In this document: in pieces, positions 1-7,721 of the stretch | Layout: each line of letters begins with the position of its first letter | How positions within the stretch are numbered: position 1 is the first letter of the stretch | From: Chitinophagales bacterium | GTDB taxonomy: Bacteria; Bacteroidota; Bacteroidia; Chitinophagales; Saprospiraceae | DNA: 33,961 bases | NCBI GenBank assembly: GCA_013298845.1 | Contig: JAAFJN010000046.1 | Location: forward strand, 1 to 33,961 | Direction: 5' to 3' | Notes under the pieces: model-generated | Databases searched by the model: none | The model's input: only the letters and a program-made list of their open reading frames with translations | Told to the model about the DNA's origin: nothing | Translations under genes and position numbers: made by a program

Positions 1-814
1 AGCGGTACTGTTGGGTGTTTTCGTCGAGGTGCAGCAGCGGGTTTAATTGCACCTTCAAAGCGTTGCGAAACACCGGATATTGCAGCAAAACATCGTAAAA
101 AGCGTTCAAAAGTGCCGCATTGGGGGTCACTTTTACAATTTTATCCGAGGCTCCCACGGTCTCCGCCGAGTAGCGGCGATTGGTTTCGGGGCCTTCGTTT
201 TCCCACGGAAACGTAAATTCGGGGGTGGTGTCGGGAGCCTGCCAATTGACCGTCGCCCAACGGGTCAGCGGGGTAGTTCGAGTGGCCATTCGGGTGGTGT
301 ACCGCAAAATACCCTCGGCGACGTGGCGTTCTTTTTTGCCAAATTGCCCCACCGGGGTCGCCACAAAAGCGGGAATTTGCGCCAATAACACGTGCGACGA
401 AAACAATAAAGCGCGTTGGCATTCGGAGTGTTGCGCCCAGTTTTGCAAAGTGGCTAATGCCTGCGTGACGGTGCGCTCGTACGCCGCCTCAAATGCCGTT
501 TGGGCGCGGTGAACCGCCGTTTGGGCCACCGTCCATTCGTCGGCTTTTTGCACCAATTCCGGCACATTGACCCATTGTTCGGGGTGTTTTAGGCTATTTT
601 TTTGAAAAAAATGCTTGCGCGCATTGTATACGTGCGTACGCAAAGTGCCTTCCGGCAATGCCGACAATGCCGCGTCAAATGCGTTTAACAAGGCATTTCG
701 GGTCGTATCTAATTGTGATTGGGAACGGGTAATCGTTTCCAGCAAAGGGGCAAAATCCCCTTGAATGTCGTGAAGCGCCGCGAAGGGCAAACCGGCGGAG
801 CGCAGCAGGTACAT
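1..814 (-). CDS. Lantibiotic dehydratase-like protein (LanB N-terminal region), partial at the left edge
   Basis: The reading frame begins at the ATG at 814 and stays open to the window edge, so only about 271 N-terminal residues are present. LanB-type enzymes use glutamyl-tRNA to dehydrate Ser/Thr in peptide precursors (RiPPs). Three hallmarks of the family N-terminus are visible: an opening of the form 'LLRSAGLPF' (families usually show L-R-x-P-x-x-P-F), a central RYTTRMATRTTPLTRWATV block that matches the usual R-Y-x-x-R-M-x-x-R-x-T-P-F-G-x-F-A signature, and a following LNPLLHLDE stretch like the usual N-P-S-L-Y strand. The F-G of the signature is replaced by L-T, so this is a divergent member. 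The start codon abuts the TAG stop of the upstream lipoprotein gene, which implies co-transcription. The catalytic and elimination regions, and any precursor or cyclase genes, lie outside the window. The assignment comes from motif recognition only. Confidence 0.72.
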   Translation of the reverse strand, partial: MYLLRSAGLPFAALHDIQGDFAPLLETITRSQSQLDTTRNALLNAFDAALSALPEGTLRTHVYNARKHFFQKNSLKHPEQWVNVPELVQKADEWTVAQTAVHRAQTAFEAAYERTVTQALATLQNWAQHSECQRALLFSSHVLLAQIPAFVATPVGQFGKKERHVAEGILRYTTRMATRTTPLTRWATVNWQAPDTTPEFTFPWENEGPETNRRYSAETVGASDKIVKVTPNAALLNAFYDVLLQYPVFRNALKVQLNPLLHLDENTQQYR

Positions 815-1672
815 CTAAAAAGAAAGGATGGTTTGACGCACATAGTATCCGCGCTCGGCTTTTTCCTCCCAGGGTTTGGTGGCGCAGTCGGCGGGAACGG
901 GAATTTCGTTGCAGTATTGAGAATCGGCAATCCATTGTTCGCGGAACACTAAACCCACGTTTTTGGCGTACACGCTGCGCGAAAAACGTTTTTCGATAAT
1001 GTTCGTTTCGTCCACTTCGGTAACAACGAGAACCTGCTCAAAATTGAACAGGCCAATGGTGCGCGGAATATCAATGGAATCCACTTCGTAGTTCCAATTC
1101 ACAAAAGGCCGCAGGGTTTGGCCCGCCACGGTCAGGGTTTTTTCGTCGCCAATCCAGATATTGCCATCCCATTCGCTGCGGCGGTTCATGGGAAATATCA
1201 GTCGCAGAAAACGCAGGTTTTCTTCGGTGCGAACGGCCTGCGTTTCGGTGCGTTCGGCCGTCCAGATGCGGGCAATGGCCCAGTTTTCGCTTTCGGAACG
1301 GCGTTCGTATTGTTCCACTTTCCACTGTACATTGCCCAAATTATCGCGCAATGTATCGGCAATGATTTCTTTTAAAAAGGTAACGGACGAATCGCGCACC
1401 AGCCCCAGACCCGGCACTTCGTTGTATACCACACTGTCCACCCGGTACTCCGCAGTCTGGCCAATGCCCAGCGGGAAGTACTTTTGTTGTTCTTCCACTT
1501 CGGATTCATAAGTACCGGTGACGCGGTCGCCACAACCGGCGAAAAAACAAGCCAAAACCAAAATATACTTCGACTCCGCGGGTTTTGTGCGCAAAAAACT
1601 GGATAAGCCCCTGTATTGGGCAGCACAAAACCGAGCGACGCTCAGTATGGAGGGGCGGTGCGTGTTTATCAT
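815..1672 (-). CDS. Predicted lipoprotein of unknown function
   Basis: I do not recognise the family. From the ATG at 1672 it is 285 residues and overlaps the tatD stop by four bases (ATGA). However, a lipoprotein-type signal core (KYILVLACFFAGC) sits at residues 35-47, leaving an unusually long and non-hydrophobic N-terminus. A TTG codon at 1594 (residue 27) would give a compact signal peptide with the lipid-modified Cys near residue 21, so the true start is uncertain. The mature part is rich in beta-strand-like segments, Trp, and charged residues, with no obvious enzyme motif; two Cys lie near the C-terminus. It is probably exported to the periplasm or outer membrane. It lies directly between tatD and the LanB-like gene with no gap on either side, so it is probably translated from the same message. 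Confidence 0.7.
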   Translation of the reverse strand: MINTHRPSILSVARFCAAQYRGLSSFLRTKPAESKYILVLACFFAGCGDRVTGTYESEVEEQQKYFPLGIGQTAEYRVDSVVYNEVPGLGLVRDSSVTFLKEIIADTLRDNLGNVQWKVEQYERRSESENWAIARIWTAERTETQAVRTEENLRFLRLIFPMNRRSEWDGNIWIGDEKTLTVAGQTLRPFVNWNYEVDSIDIPRTIGLFNFEQVLVVTEVDETNIIEKRFSRSVYAKNVGLVFREQWIADSQYCNEIPVPADCATKPWEEKAERGYYVRQTILSF

Positions 1673-2433
1673 ATCGGGAAAACTTTAGCGGCGTTTTGGG
1701 AGGTAATTTTAGCCACCATCGAGACGGGCATCACTTTGATTTCAGAAATCATTTCGGCCACCAATTTGATGTACGCGCTTTCGTTGCGTTTGCCCCGGTG
1801 CGGCACGGGCGGCAGATAAGGAGCATCCGTTTCGAGCACAATGTGTTCGAGCGGAATGGCGGCCAGTACCGCTGGTAATTCGGATTTGGCGTAGGTGACC
1901 GTTCCTCCGATTCCCAGCAAAAAGCCGAGGTCAATCATGCGTTTGGCCTGGTCCACGGTACCGGAAAAGCAGTGAAAAATACCGCGCAAACGACCATCCT
2001 GGCCCTGTTTCACCACTTCGATGCACTCTTCGTTGCTTTCGCGGGAGTGAATAATGATGGGCAAATTGAGGTCTTTGGCCCATTCAATTTGGCGGGCAAA
2101 CGCCATTTTTTGTTGTTCAAAAAAGGTTTTATCCCAGTACAAATCAATGCCGGTTTCGCCCACGCCCGCCCACGAGCGTTCGTTAAGGTATTTTTCCACA
2201 ATGGCCAATTCCTGCTCCACCGTTTCATTCACGGAGCAAGGGTGCAGGCCCATCATCGCAAAACAATTATCGGGAAAAGCAGCCTCCAAATCAAGCATGG
2301 CATCAATACTTTCCGCGTCAATATTGGGCAAATAAATTTTTGTTACCCCGGCCGCAATGGCCCGACGCACCATCTCGTCGCGATCGGAAGAAAACTTGGG
2401 CGAATACAGGTGCGCGTGTGTGTCTATCAGCAT
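1669..2433 (-). CDS. tatD: TatD-family metal-dependent DNase
   Basis: This is a 254-residue cytosolic TIM-barrel hydrolase of normal length for the TatD/YcfH family, which acts as a metal-dependent 3'-5' exonuclease or DNase. The metal ligands are all visible: H6 and H8 in the opening D-T-H-A-H, E93 in GVGETGID, H129 in IIIHSR, H154 in IFHCFSG and D203 in ETDAPYLPP. The ATG at 2433 directly follows the TAA of the upstream TPR gene, and the TGA overlaps the downstream lipoprotein ATG, so it is embedded in the leftward operon. Paralogues (YcfH, YjjV) share these motifs, so the exact subfamily is less certain than the family. Confidence 0.92.
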   Translation of the reverse strand: MLIDTHAHLYSPKFSSDRDEMVRRAIAAGVTKIYLPNIDAESIDAMLDLEAAFPDNCFAMMGLHPCSVNETVEQELAIVEKYLNERSWAGVGETGIDLYWDKTFFEQQKMAFARQIEWAKDLNLPIIIHSRESNEECIEVVKQGQDGRLRGIFHCFSGTVDQAKRMIDLGFLLGIGGTVTYAKSELPAVLAAIPLEHIVLETDAPYLPPVPHRGKRNESAYIKLVAEMISEIKVMPVSMVAKITSQNAAKVFPI

Positions 2434-3939
2434 TTAATTGTTCAATTTTTTGTCTAAAACGGCCGAAGAACGGATGGATTTGGCTTTTTTCCACCATTCG
2501 GTTGCTTTCGCGCGGTCGCCTTTGGCAGCCCAGGCATCGCCGTAATGTTCCAGCAGCGCCGCGCTTTTATCCCCGCCTTTGGCCAACGCTTTGTCATAAC
2601 GCGCAATGGCCTCATCGGGTTTATTTTGCGCCAGCAAAGATACGCCAAGTTGATCGCTTACCTCCACAAACAGGGTGTTATTGTTGCCGCACATAAAAAT
2701 GGCCTGCTCCAAGGCCGTTTGGGCATCGGCGGGTTTTCCGGTGTTGTTGGCGGCTACCGCGTACCAATAATAGGCTTTGGGTTGGTTCGGAAATGCATCA
2801 GTGGATTTTTCGGCGAGGGTGAGCATTTCGGGGTATTTTCGCTGCTCGTCGAGGATCGTAAGGGCATTGTCCCAGACCGAAAACACCCGTGGTTTCAGTT
2901 CGATGCATTTTTTGTACCGCACCAAGGCTTCGTCGTTGCGGTTAAGCAGGTAAAACAGGTCGCCGGACGCGCTCCAGGATTTGGGGTCGTCACCGTGTAC
3001 CGTTTCGAGTGCGTTACCAAGATCAAGTACACCTTTAACGAGTTCCGGGGCGGCATTGGGGTTTAAAATGGCAAAATACGGGGCCAATTCTTTCAATTTG
3101 GCGTCAATATTCACCGCCGCATCTTTAAACAGCGGGAGCATTGCGGCCAGTTTGGCGTCTCCTTTCGCCGATGGAGCGGCGGGCAAAGCGCTCAATTTCG
3201 CTTCGGCATCGTCGGGGTCTTGGGCGAGAATTTCGGCCCACACCTTTCTTTCGGCGGCTGCGTCACCAATTTCGGCGTAAAATTTGGCTAAACTTCTTTT
3301 GTATTGCACTTGCGTTGGGTAAGCGTCACAAAGACGGCGCAGTTCGTTGGCGGCTTTTTTATTATCGCCAATGGCCGAATAAATCAGGTGTTTTTTGGAG
3401 GCGGTAATTTCCGAAATACCGGTAATTTCTTCCAATTGTTCCAGCGCTTTGATGCCGCGTTTGGGGTTTTCGGCCAGGATGGATAAATAAGCCAATTGTT
3501 CCAAAAATTCGGGCGTTTTGGGGTGTTTTTTTAACAATTGATCATAGACATCGGCGGCAAAAGTGGTTTGGCCGTTTTTTTCGTAAATATCCGCTTTGTG
3601 GATATAATACCATTTGTTGTCCGGGCTGTACTGAATGGCTTTGTCAATGGCCGCCAATGCATTGCCATAATCTTTGCTATCAGTGTACACACGGGCCAGA
3701 CCGTACCAGGCGGCGTCAAAAGTTTCGTTGTTGTAGAGGAATTTTTTGTAGGCGTCCACGGCTTTTTCGTTTTTGCCCAACATCCGAAACGATTCGGCTT
3801 CGAGGAAACGGGTTTGGCGCTCTACCTCGGCCTCCGGTACTTCTTTTTTTACCCCGTCAATGGTATTTTGGGAAAAAAGGTCATTGGCCCCAAAAACAAC
3901 CATTAACACACTGGTAATGAAGGAAATATATTTGTTCAT
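2434..3939 (-). CDS. Secreted tetratricopeptide-repeat protein
   Basis: This is a 501-residue protein with an N-terminal signal peptide (hydrophobic stretch at residues 5-20, likely cleaved after F-S-Q near residue 24). The rest is mostly helical TPR repeats: clear units start near residues 45, 79, 113 and 147, and more follow near 325-480, with typical A-W-Y-G-L-A / A-L-A-A-I-D-K-A-I patterns. An Ala/Lys-rich linker lies around residues 250-290. TPR proteins act as protein-protein scaffolds; the partner here is unknown, and a periplasmic location is inferred. The start overlaps the stop of the nucleotidyltransferase gene (ATGA), and tatD follows with no gap. From memory, a TPR gene after dut and a nucleotidyltransferase gene is a recurrent Bacteroidota arrangement, often near cell-envelope genes. 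Confidence 0.88.
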   Translation of the reverse strand: MNKYISFITSVLMVVFGANDLFSQNTIDGVKKEVPEAEVERQTRFLEAESFRMLGKNEKAVDAYKKFLYNNETFDAAWYGLARVYTDSKDYGNALAAIDKAIQYSPDNKWYYIHKADIYEKNGQTTFAADVYDQLLKKHPKTPEFLEQLAYLSILAENPKRGIKALEQLEEITGISEITASKKHLIYSAIGDNKKAANELRRLCDAYPTQVQYKRSLAKFYAEIGDAAAERKVWAEILAQDPDDAEAKLSALPAAPSAKGDAKLAAMLPLFKDAAVNIDAKLKELAPYFAILNPNAAPELVKGVLDLGNALETVHGDDPKSWSASGDLFYLLNRNDEALVRYKKCIELKPRVFSVWDNALTILDEQRKYPEMLTLAEKSTDAFPNQPKAYYWYAVAANNTGKPADAQTALEQAIFMCGNNNTLFVEVSDQLGVSLLAQNKPDEAIARYDKALAKGGDKSAALLEHYGDAWAAKGDRAKATEWWKKAKSIRSSAVLDKKLNN

Positions 3940-4943
3940 CTTCTTGAAAAATTGCTAAAATCGCCGATGTTCAGTTCTTCTTTTGCCCCAACAAAACGAC
4001 TGGAGTTGCCAATCATGGAATCTGAAAGAACGGCATTTTTGATAAGTGATTTATTTTGAATAATGGAATTTTGAATCACCGCCGAATCCACCGTGGAGCC
4101 ATTGCCCACGCTAACGTACGGCCCGATCACGGAGTTTTTAACGGTGGCATTTTCACCCACAAAACAAGGCTGAATAATCACGCTGTTTTCAATGACAGCC
4201 GAAGCCGCCACGAGGTTGCGGTGGCGGCGAAATTCGAGCATTCTTTCGTTAGAATACAAAATGGCTTCTTTGTTGCCACAATCGAGCCATTCTTCAATTT
4301 CACCGGTGACAAACTGCATCCCGTTTTGGCGCAGGTATTCCAGAGCGGTGGTGAGTTGAAACTCGTTTTTTTCCTTTATTTCGTTGGTGATAATGTGGTG
4401 CAAAGCGGCGCGCAGTTTTTCGCCTTCTCTAAAATAATAAATCCCCACAATGGCCAAATCGGACACGAATTGGGCGGGTTTTTCCACAAAATCGGTGATA
4501 ATGCCCTGTTCATTTAGTTTCACCACCCCGAATGACGACGGGTCTTTTACCTTTTGGGTCCAAATCACGGCTTCGCTTTGGGTATCGAAAGTAAAATCGG
4601 CTTTAAAAAGGGTATCAGCGAAAGCAATCATACATTTGCCGTGCAAACTTTCCCAGGCGCAATGAATGGCGTGGCCTACCCCCAGGGCTTTATCCTGGTG
4701 GTAAATTTTTCCTTTTGCGCCCAGTTGTCGGGCAATTTGCACCAATTCCTGCTCCACTTCTACCCCAAAATCGCCCACGATAAAAGCAATTTCGTTGATT
4801 TTTCCGGTGTAAGCCTTCGCCAAATCTTCCACGAGGCGTTGAATAATAGGTTTGCCCGCCACGGGAATCAGTGGCTTTGGAACGGTGAGTGTGTGCGGGC
4901 GCAGGCGCGTTCCGCGGCCTGCCATGGGAATGATAATGTTCAT
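3936..4943 (-). CDS. Sugar-1-phosphate nucleotidyltransferase with left-handed beta-helix tail
   Basis: This is a 335-residue cytosolic enzyme. The N-terminal nucleotidyltransferase signature is clear at residues 8-24 (A-G-R-G-T-R-L-R-P then P-K-P-L), followed by a G-V-G-H-A-I block, A-D-T for metal binding, and the product-site motif V-E-K-P. From about residue 245 the sequence turns into hexapeptide repeats (VIENSVI, CFVGENA, SVIGPYV, AVIQNSI), which form a left-handed beta-helix as in RmlA/GlmU-like or GDP-mannose pyrophosphorylase-like proteins. It makes an NDP-sugar from NTP and a sugar-1-phosphate; the specific sugar cannot be read from the sequence. The ATG at 4943 fits the family N-terminus; a TTG one codon upstream is unlikely to be used. 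Its stop overlaps the TPR gene start. Confidence 0.9.
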   Translation of the reverse strand: MNIIIPMAGRGTRLRPHTLTVPKPLIPVAGKPIIQRLVEDLAKAYTGKINEIAFIVGDFGVEVEQELVQIARQLGAKGKIYHQDKALGVGHAIHCAWESLHGKCMIAFADTLFKADFTFDTQSEAVIWTQKVKDPSSFGVVKLNEQGIITDFVEKPAQFVSDLAIVGIYYFREGEKLRAALHHIITNEIKEKNEFQLTTALEYLRQNGMQFVTGEIEEWLDCGNKEAILYSNERMLEFRRHRNLVAASAVIENSVIIQPCFVGENATVKNSVIGPYVSVGNGSTVDSAVIQNSIIQNKSLIKNAVLSDSMIGNSSRFVGAKEELNIGDFSNFSRR

Positions 4944-5011
4944 CAAAAAATGTAGCGTTAATCAGTTAGGAAATGTAAGGGTGGTATCAAACGGGCAATT
5001 TTCAGCAAAAA

Positions 5012-5443
5012 CTACGTGCCCGTGCTGCCAAACCCACCGGCCCCACGCGTGGTTTCGGACAGGATTTCTACTTGTTCCCACTGAATTTGTTCGTAACGCG
5101 CAATGACCATTTGGGCAATGCGTTCGCCGGGTTCGATGGTTTGCGCCACGTTGGACACATTGACCACAATGCAATGAATTTCGCCCCGGTAATCGCTGTC
5201 AATGGTACCCGGTGCGTTGAGCATGGTCAGGCCGCGTTTGGCCGCCAAACCGCTGCGCGGGCGAATTTGTGCTTCGTAACCCGGTGGGAGTTCAATCGAA
5301 AGCCCGGTGGGAACCATGTATCGCTCCAACGGGCCTAATGTTACTGCGGTGGTAAGGTTGGCTTTTAAATCAAGTCCGGCACTCCCCGATGTTTCGTAGC
5401 GGGGCAAATCAAACGGCGAGTTATTAATAATTTTTACGATCAA
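5012..5443 (-). CDS. dut: Deoxyuridine 5'-triphosphate nucleotidohydrolase (dUTPase)
   Basis: This 143-residue protein is a full-length trimeric dUTPase, which hydrolyses dUTP to dUMP and pyrophosphate, lowering uracil misincorporation and supplying dUMP for thymidylate synthesis. All five family motifs are visible: I at 21-27 (SAGLDLK), II at 61-65 (RPRSG), III at 73-88 with N76 and the catalytic-loop D82, IV at 105-113 (PGERIAQMV) and V at 133-141 (RGAGGFGST). The C-terminal Gly-rich arm that closes over the active site is present. It lies 31 bp after ung and 68 bp before the nucleotidyltransferase start, all leftward. Confidence 0.97.
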   Translation of the reverse strand: MIVKIINNSPFDLPRYETSGSAGLDLKANLTTAVTLGPLERYMVPTGLSIELPPGYEAQIRPRSGLAAKRGLTMLNAPGTIDSDYRGEIHCIVVNVSNVAQTIEPGERIAQMVIARYEQIQWEQVEILSETTRGAGGFGSTGT

Positions 5444-5474
5444 AATGCGGTTATTTATGCGGTGATAAATGCTC

Positions 5475-6158
5475 TTATAATGCCCAGTTAATGGGTGTTT
5501 TTCCCAGTTCCGTCAGGATTTCGTTGGTTTTGACAAAATGGCCGCAACCCTGAAAAGCATTTCCCGCCAAAGGAGAAGGATGCGCGGCTTCCAGAACGTA
5601 GTGTTTAGTGGTGTTAATGAGGCCTTTTTTGGATTGGGCAAATTTACCCCAAAGTAAAAACACCACGCCCGTTTTTCTGACTGAAACGGTATTTATGACG
5701 GACTCAGTAAAGAAATGCCAGCCTATTTTGCTGTGCGAGGCCGGTGCATTGTGCTCCACGGTGAGCATGGTATTGAGCAACAACACGCCCTGTTCGGCCC
5801 AAGGCGTTAAATCGCCGTGTTTGGGAACCGGAATACCAAGGGAATTGTTCAATTCTTTGTACACGTTGTTGAGCGAAGGCGGCACGCGTACGCCTTTGGG
5901 CACCGAAAAGGACAAACCCATCGCTTCGCCCGGATTGTGGTACGGGTCCTGGCCCAAAATCACCACTTTCACCTGATCAAAAGGTGTTTTATTAAAGGCA
6001 TTAAAAATGAGGGGGCCGGGTGGATACACCGTTTTTCCCGCCTGTTTGGCCTCCAATAAATGGGTTTTTATGGCCTGAAAATAAGGTTGCTCGAATTGGT
6101 CGGCCAGGACTTCTTTCCAGCCCGCTTCGATTTGTACGTTGGATACTTTTTCACTCAT
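5475..6158 (-). CDS. ung: Uracil-DNA glycosylase, family 1
   Basis: This 227-residue enzyme excises uracil from DNA to begin base-excision repair. The water-activating motif GQDPYH is at residues 69-74 (catalytic D71), the uracil-binding G-V-L-L-L-N block ends at N129, and the HPSP motif with catalytic H193 is at 193-196. Length and order match E. coli Ung. I chose the ATG at 6158 because it places the conserved W-K-E-V-L...P-Y-F block at a normal distance from the N-terminus; another in-frame ATG at 6176 would add six residues. It is the first gene of the leftward run and is followed by dut, a functional partner in uracil exclusion. Confidence 0.97.
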   Translation of the reverse strand: MSEKVSNVQIEAGWKEVLADQFEQPYFQAIKTHLLEAKQAGKTVYPPGPLIFNAFNKTPFDQVKVVILGQDPYHNPGEAMGLSFSVPKGVRVPPSLNNVYKELNNSLGIPVPKHGDLTPWAEQGVLLLNTMLTVEHNAPASHSKIGWHFFTESVINTVSVRKTGVVFLLWGKFAQSKKGLINTTKHYVLEAAHPSPLAGNAFQGCGHFVKTNEILTELGKTPINWAL

Positions 6159-6225
6159 GGCGCAAAACTCGTTCAATTTTTTATAACCGGAATAAATTTT
6201 GGTGTAAATAAAATTAGAAAACTAT

Positions 6226-6233
6226 TACCTTTG
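6226..6233 (+). promoter_or_regulatory. Candidate -7 promoter box for tRNA-Arg
   Basis: TACCTTTG matches the Bacteroidota -7 consensus TAnnTTTG and ends 11 bp before the tRNA 5' end, which fits a transcription start just upstream of the mature tRNA. A TTTTGG stretch at 6197-6202 could serve as the -33 element, though the spacing (about 24 bp) is slightly long. Confidence 0.55.
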
Positions 6234-6244
6234 CGGCGCTTATC

Positions 6245-6317
6245 GGTCTCGTAGCTCAGTGGATAGAGCATCCGCCTTCTAAGCGGACGGTCGCAGGTTC
6301 GATCCCTGCCGAGATCA
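6245..6317 (+). tRNA. tRNA-Arg, anticodon TCT
   Basis: A complete 73-base cloverleaf can be folded by eye. The acceptor arm pairs GGTCTCG (6245-6251) with CGAGATC (6310-6316), with one G-T wobble. The D stem is GCTC/GAGC, the anticodon stem TCCGC/GCGGA with loop CTTCTAA (anticodon TCT at 6278-6280), and the T stem GCAGG/CCTGC with loop TTCGATC. A is the discriminator base and CCA is not encoded. It reads AGA (and probably AGG) arginine codons. It stands alone between ung and the GDPD gene. Confidence 0.97.
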
Positions 6318-6352
6318 CTTCTTTCCTCCACACCGCTCCTTTGACGGAATTA

Positions 6353-7279
6353 TCACATTCTGTTACCAACTTCAGCAATTTTATTTGGGTAGTCCGTAAT
6401 TATTCCGTCCACCCCGAGGCGGATGAGGCGGCGCATGGCCGTTACGTCATTCACCGTCCAGGGTATCAGTTTCATACCCTTTTGGTGGCATTTATCGACC
6501 AGTTCGGTGGATACCAAAATGTAATAAGGGCTGTAGATTTGGGGCACAAAACCCAACTTTTCTACGTTTTTCTCCATTGCGTCGGCATTTTCGATGAGAT
6601 ATGCCAATTCCACGTCGGGGGCCGTGCGGTGCAATATCTGCAAGGGCCGAATATCGAACGACTGGATATTACTGGAACTCACGAGGTTCAAAGCGCGCAA
6701 TTCTTGCACTACCAACGCCACAAATTCCTCAATGGGTGGGGTTTTTATACCGTCGTAAGCGGGTTCACTTTTTATTTCAATGTTCCAGCGAATGGGTTTG
6801 TTCGGGTATTTGGCCCGCACCGCCGCCACTACTTCACGCAGGGTTGGTTTGTGGGTTTTCAGCGCTTTTTGGTCTTTAAACCTCGGATTTCCGGAACTAC
6901 CACAATCGAATTGGCGAATTTCAGCGACCGTTTTTTCGTAAATCAAATGCCGTTCGGCGGCGGAACGTGGAATGGAGTCGCCGTTGGGCAAACGACAAAT
7001 AGACGGGTTAAACCACGGCTCGTGGCTCACGATCAGTTGTTTGTCTTTCGACACGGCCAGGTCGAGTTCGAGGGTGGTTACTTCCGGATATTCCAGCGCC
7101 TGTAAAAACGCTTCGACGGAGTTTTCGGGCAAAATTCCCCGGCAACCACGGTGGCCTTGCCAGTCAAATGCGGCTGAATAATGGGCCGGACGGCTTTTTT
7201 CGGTCAGTTTACAGGACAAAAACTGCAATGCCGTTAATAGTGTAGCCATATAGACGAAAGGTAAACTTTTCAATTTCAT
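6353..7279 (-). CDS. Glycerophosphodiester phosphodiesterase, probable lipoprotein
   Basis: This 308-residue protein belongs to the GDPD family, which hydrolyses glycerophosphodiesters to sn-glycerol-3-phosphate and an alcohol. The TIM-barrel active-site residues are visible: H43-R44 in GHRG, E52-N53 in PENS, E71 and D73 in LELDL, and H86 in VSHEP. A basic, hydrophobic N-terminus ends in FLSC (Cys23), suggesting a lipoprotein, although the -3 position is Phe rather than Leu. I chose the ATG at 7279 because it gives this clean signal peptide; the frame extends upstream to 7342 but that part resembles non-coding promoter sequence. It is divergent from the SCP2-fabH pair. The DNA substrate of export and its exact lipid substrate cannot be told. 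Confidence 0.92.
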   Translation of the reverse strand: MKLKSLPFVYMATLLTALQFLSCKLTEKSRPAHYSAAFDWQGHRGCRGILPENSVEAFLQALEYPEVTTLELDLAVSKDKQLIVSHEPWFNPSICRLPNGDSIPRSAAERHLIYEKTVAEIRQFDCGSSGNPRFKDQKALKTHKPTLREVVAAVRAKYPNKPIRWNIEIKSEPAYDGIKTPPIEEFVALVVQELRALNLVSSSNIQSFDIRPLQILHRTAPDVELAYLIENADAMEKNVEKLGFVPQIYSPYYILVSTELVDKCHQKGMKLIPWTVNDVTAMRRLIRLGVDGIITDYPNKIAEVGNRM

Positions 7280-7291
7280 ACTCAATTTTTT

Positions 7292-7324
7292 CGCAAAGTT
7301 CGCGTATAACTTGCTAACTTTGCG
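7292..7324. promoter_or_regulatory. Inverted repeat with divergent -7-like boxes
   Basis: CGCAAAGTT (7292-7300) is the exact reverse complement of AACTTTGCG (7316-7324), with a 15-bp spacer. The right arm contains TAACTTTG (7315-7322), a perfect TAnnTTTG -7 box facing the SCP2 gene. The left arm read leftward gives GAACTTTG, one base off the same box, facing the GDPD gene. It may be a paired divergent promoter, an operator, or both. Confidence 0.45.
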
Positions 7325-7403
7325 CGCTATTTTATAAAACAAACCCTAATTTCTCCTTTTGTGTTTTGTAAGAATCTAAAAAAATTAACCAATCTCATTG
7401 GAT

Positions 7404-7721
7404 ATGCAAATTGATGTAAAAGAATATTTATTTTCGTTACCTTCAAAGGTAAACCCGGACGCGTTGACAGGACTGGAATCACTTTTTCATTTTGAAATTG
7501 AAAATTCCGGCAATTACACAATTGTACTCGCAAACGGAAAGTTAGACATTAGTGAAGGACTTACCGGTGACCCTAAATGCACCGTGAAAACAAGCGCTGA
7601 GTCATTCGGCAAACTGATCAGTGGCGATCTCAATCCAATGTTCGCTATGATGAGTGGTAAATTAAAAATTAGTAATCCTGGCGAAATGTTGAAATACGCC
7701 AAGATTTTTGGATTAATGTAA
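7404..7721 (+). CDS. SCP2 sterol-binding-domain protein
   Basis: This 105-residue protein consists almost entirely of an SCP2-type lipid-carrier fold. It shows the typical F-x-F-x-I...Y-T-I-V-L-A-N-G strand pattern, then a C-T-V-K-T-S-A-E-S-F segment and the family hallmark S-G-D-L-N-P-M-F-A-M-M-S-G-K-L-K-I, where these domains bind fatty acids, acyl-CoA or sterol-like lipids. There is no signal peptide, so it is cytosolic. The ATG at 7404 is preferred over a TTG six bases upstream. Its stop shares one base with the fabH ATG (TAATG), which implies translational coupling. A role in delivering an acyl substrate to the ketosynthase is inference from this coupling. Confidence 0.85.
   Translation: MQIDVKEYLFSLPSKVNPDALTGLESLFHFEIENSGNYTIVLANGKLDISEGLTGDPKCTVKTSAESFGKLISGDLNPMFAMMSGKLKISNPGEMLKYAKIFGLM

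Noticed and set aside
47-512. Overlapping plus-strand frames of about 110 codons
   Set aside because: They lie opposite the LanB-like gene, have Arg/Gly-rich translations without any domain, and are shadows of the real minus-strand frame.
6341-7105. 254-codon plus-strand frame
   Set aside because: It is fully antisense to the GDPD gene, whose catalytic residues are all intact; its translation shows no family pattern.
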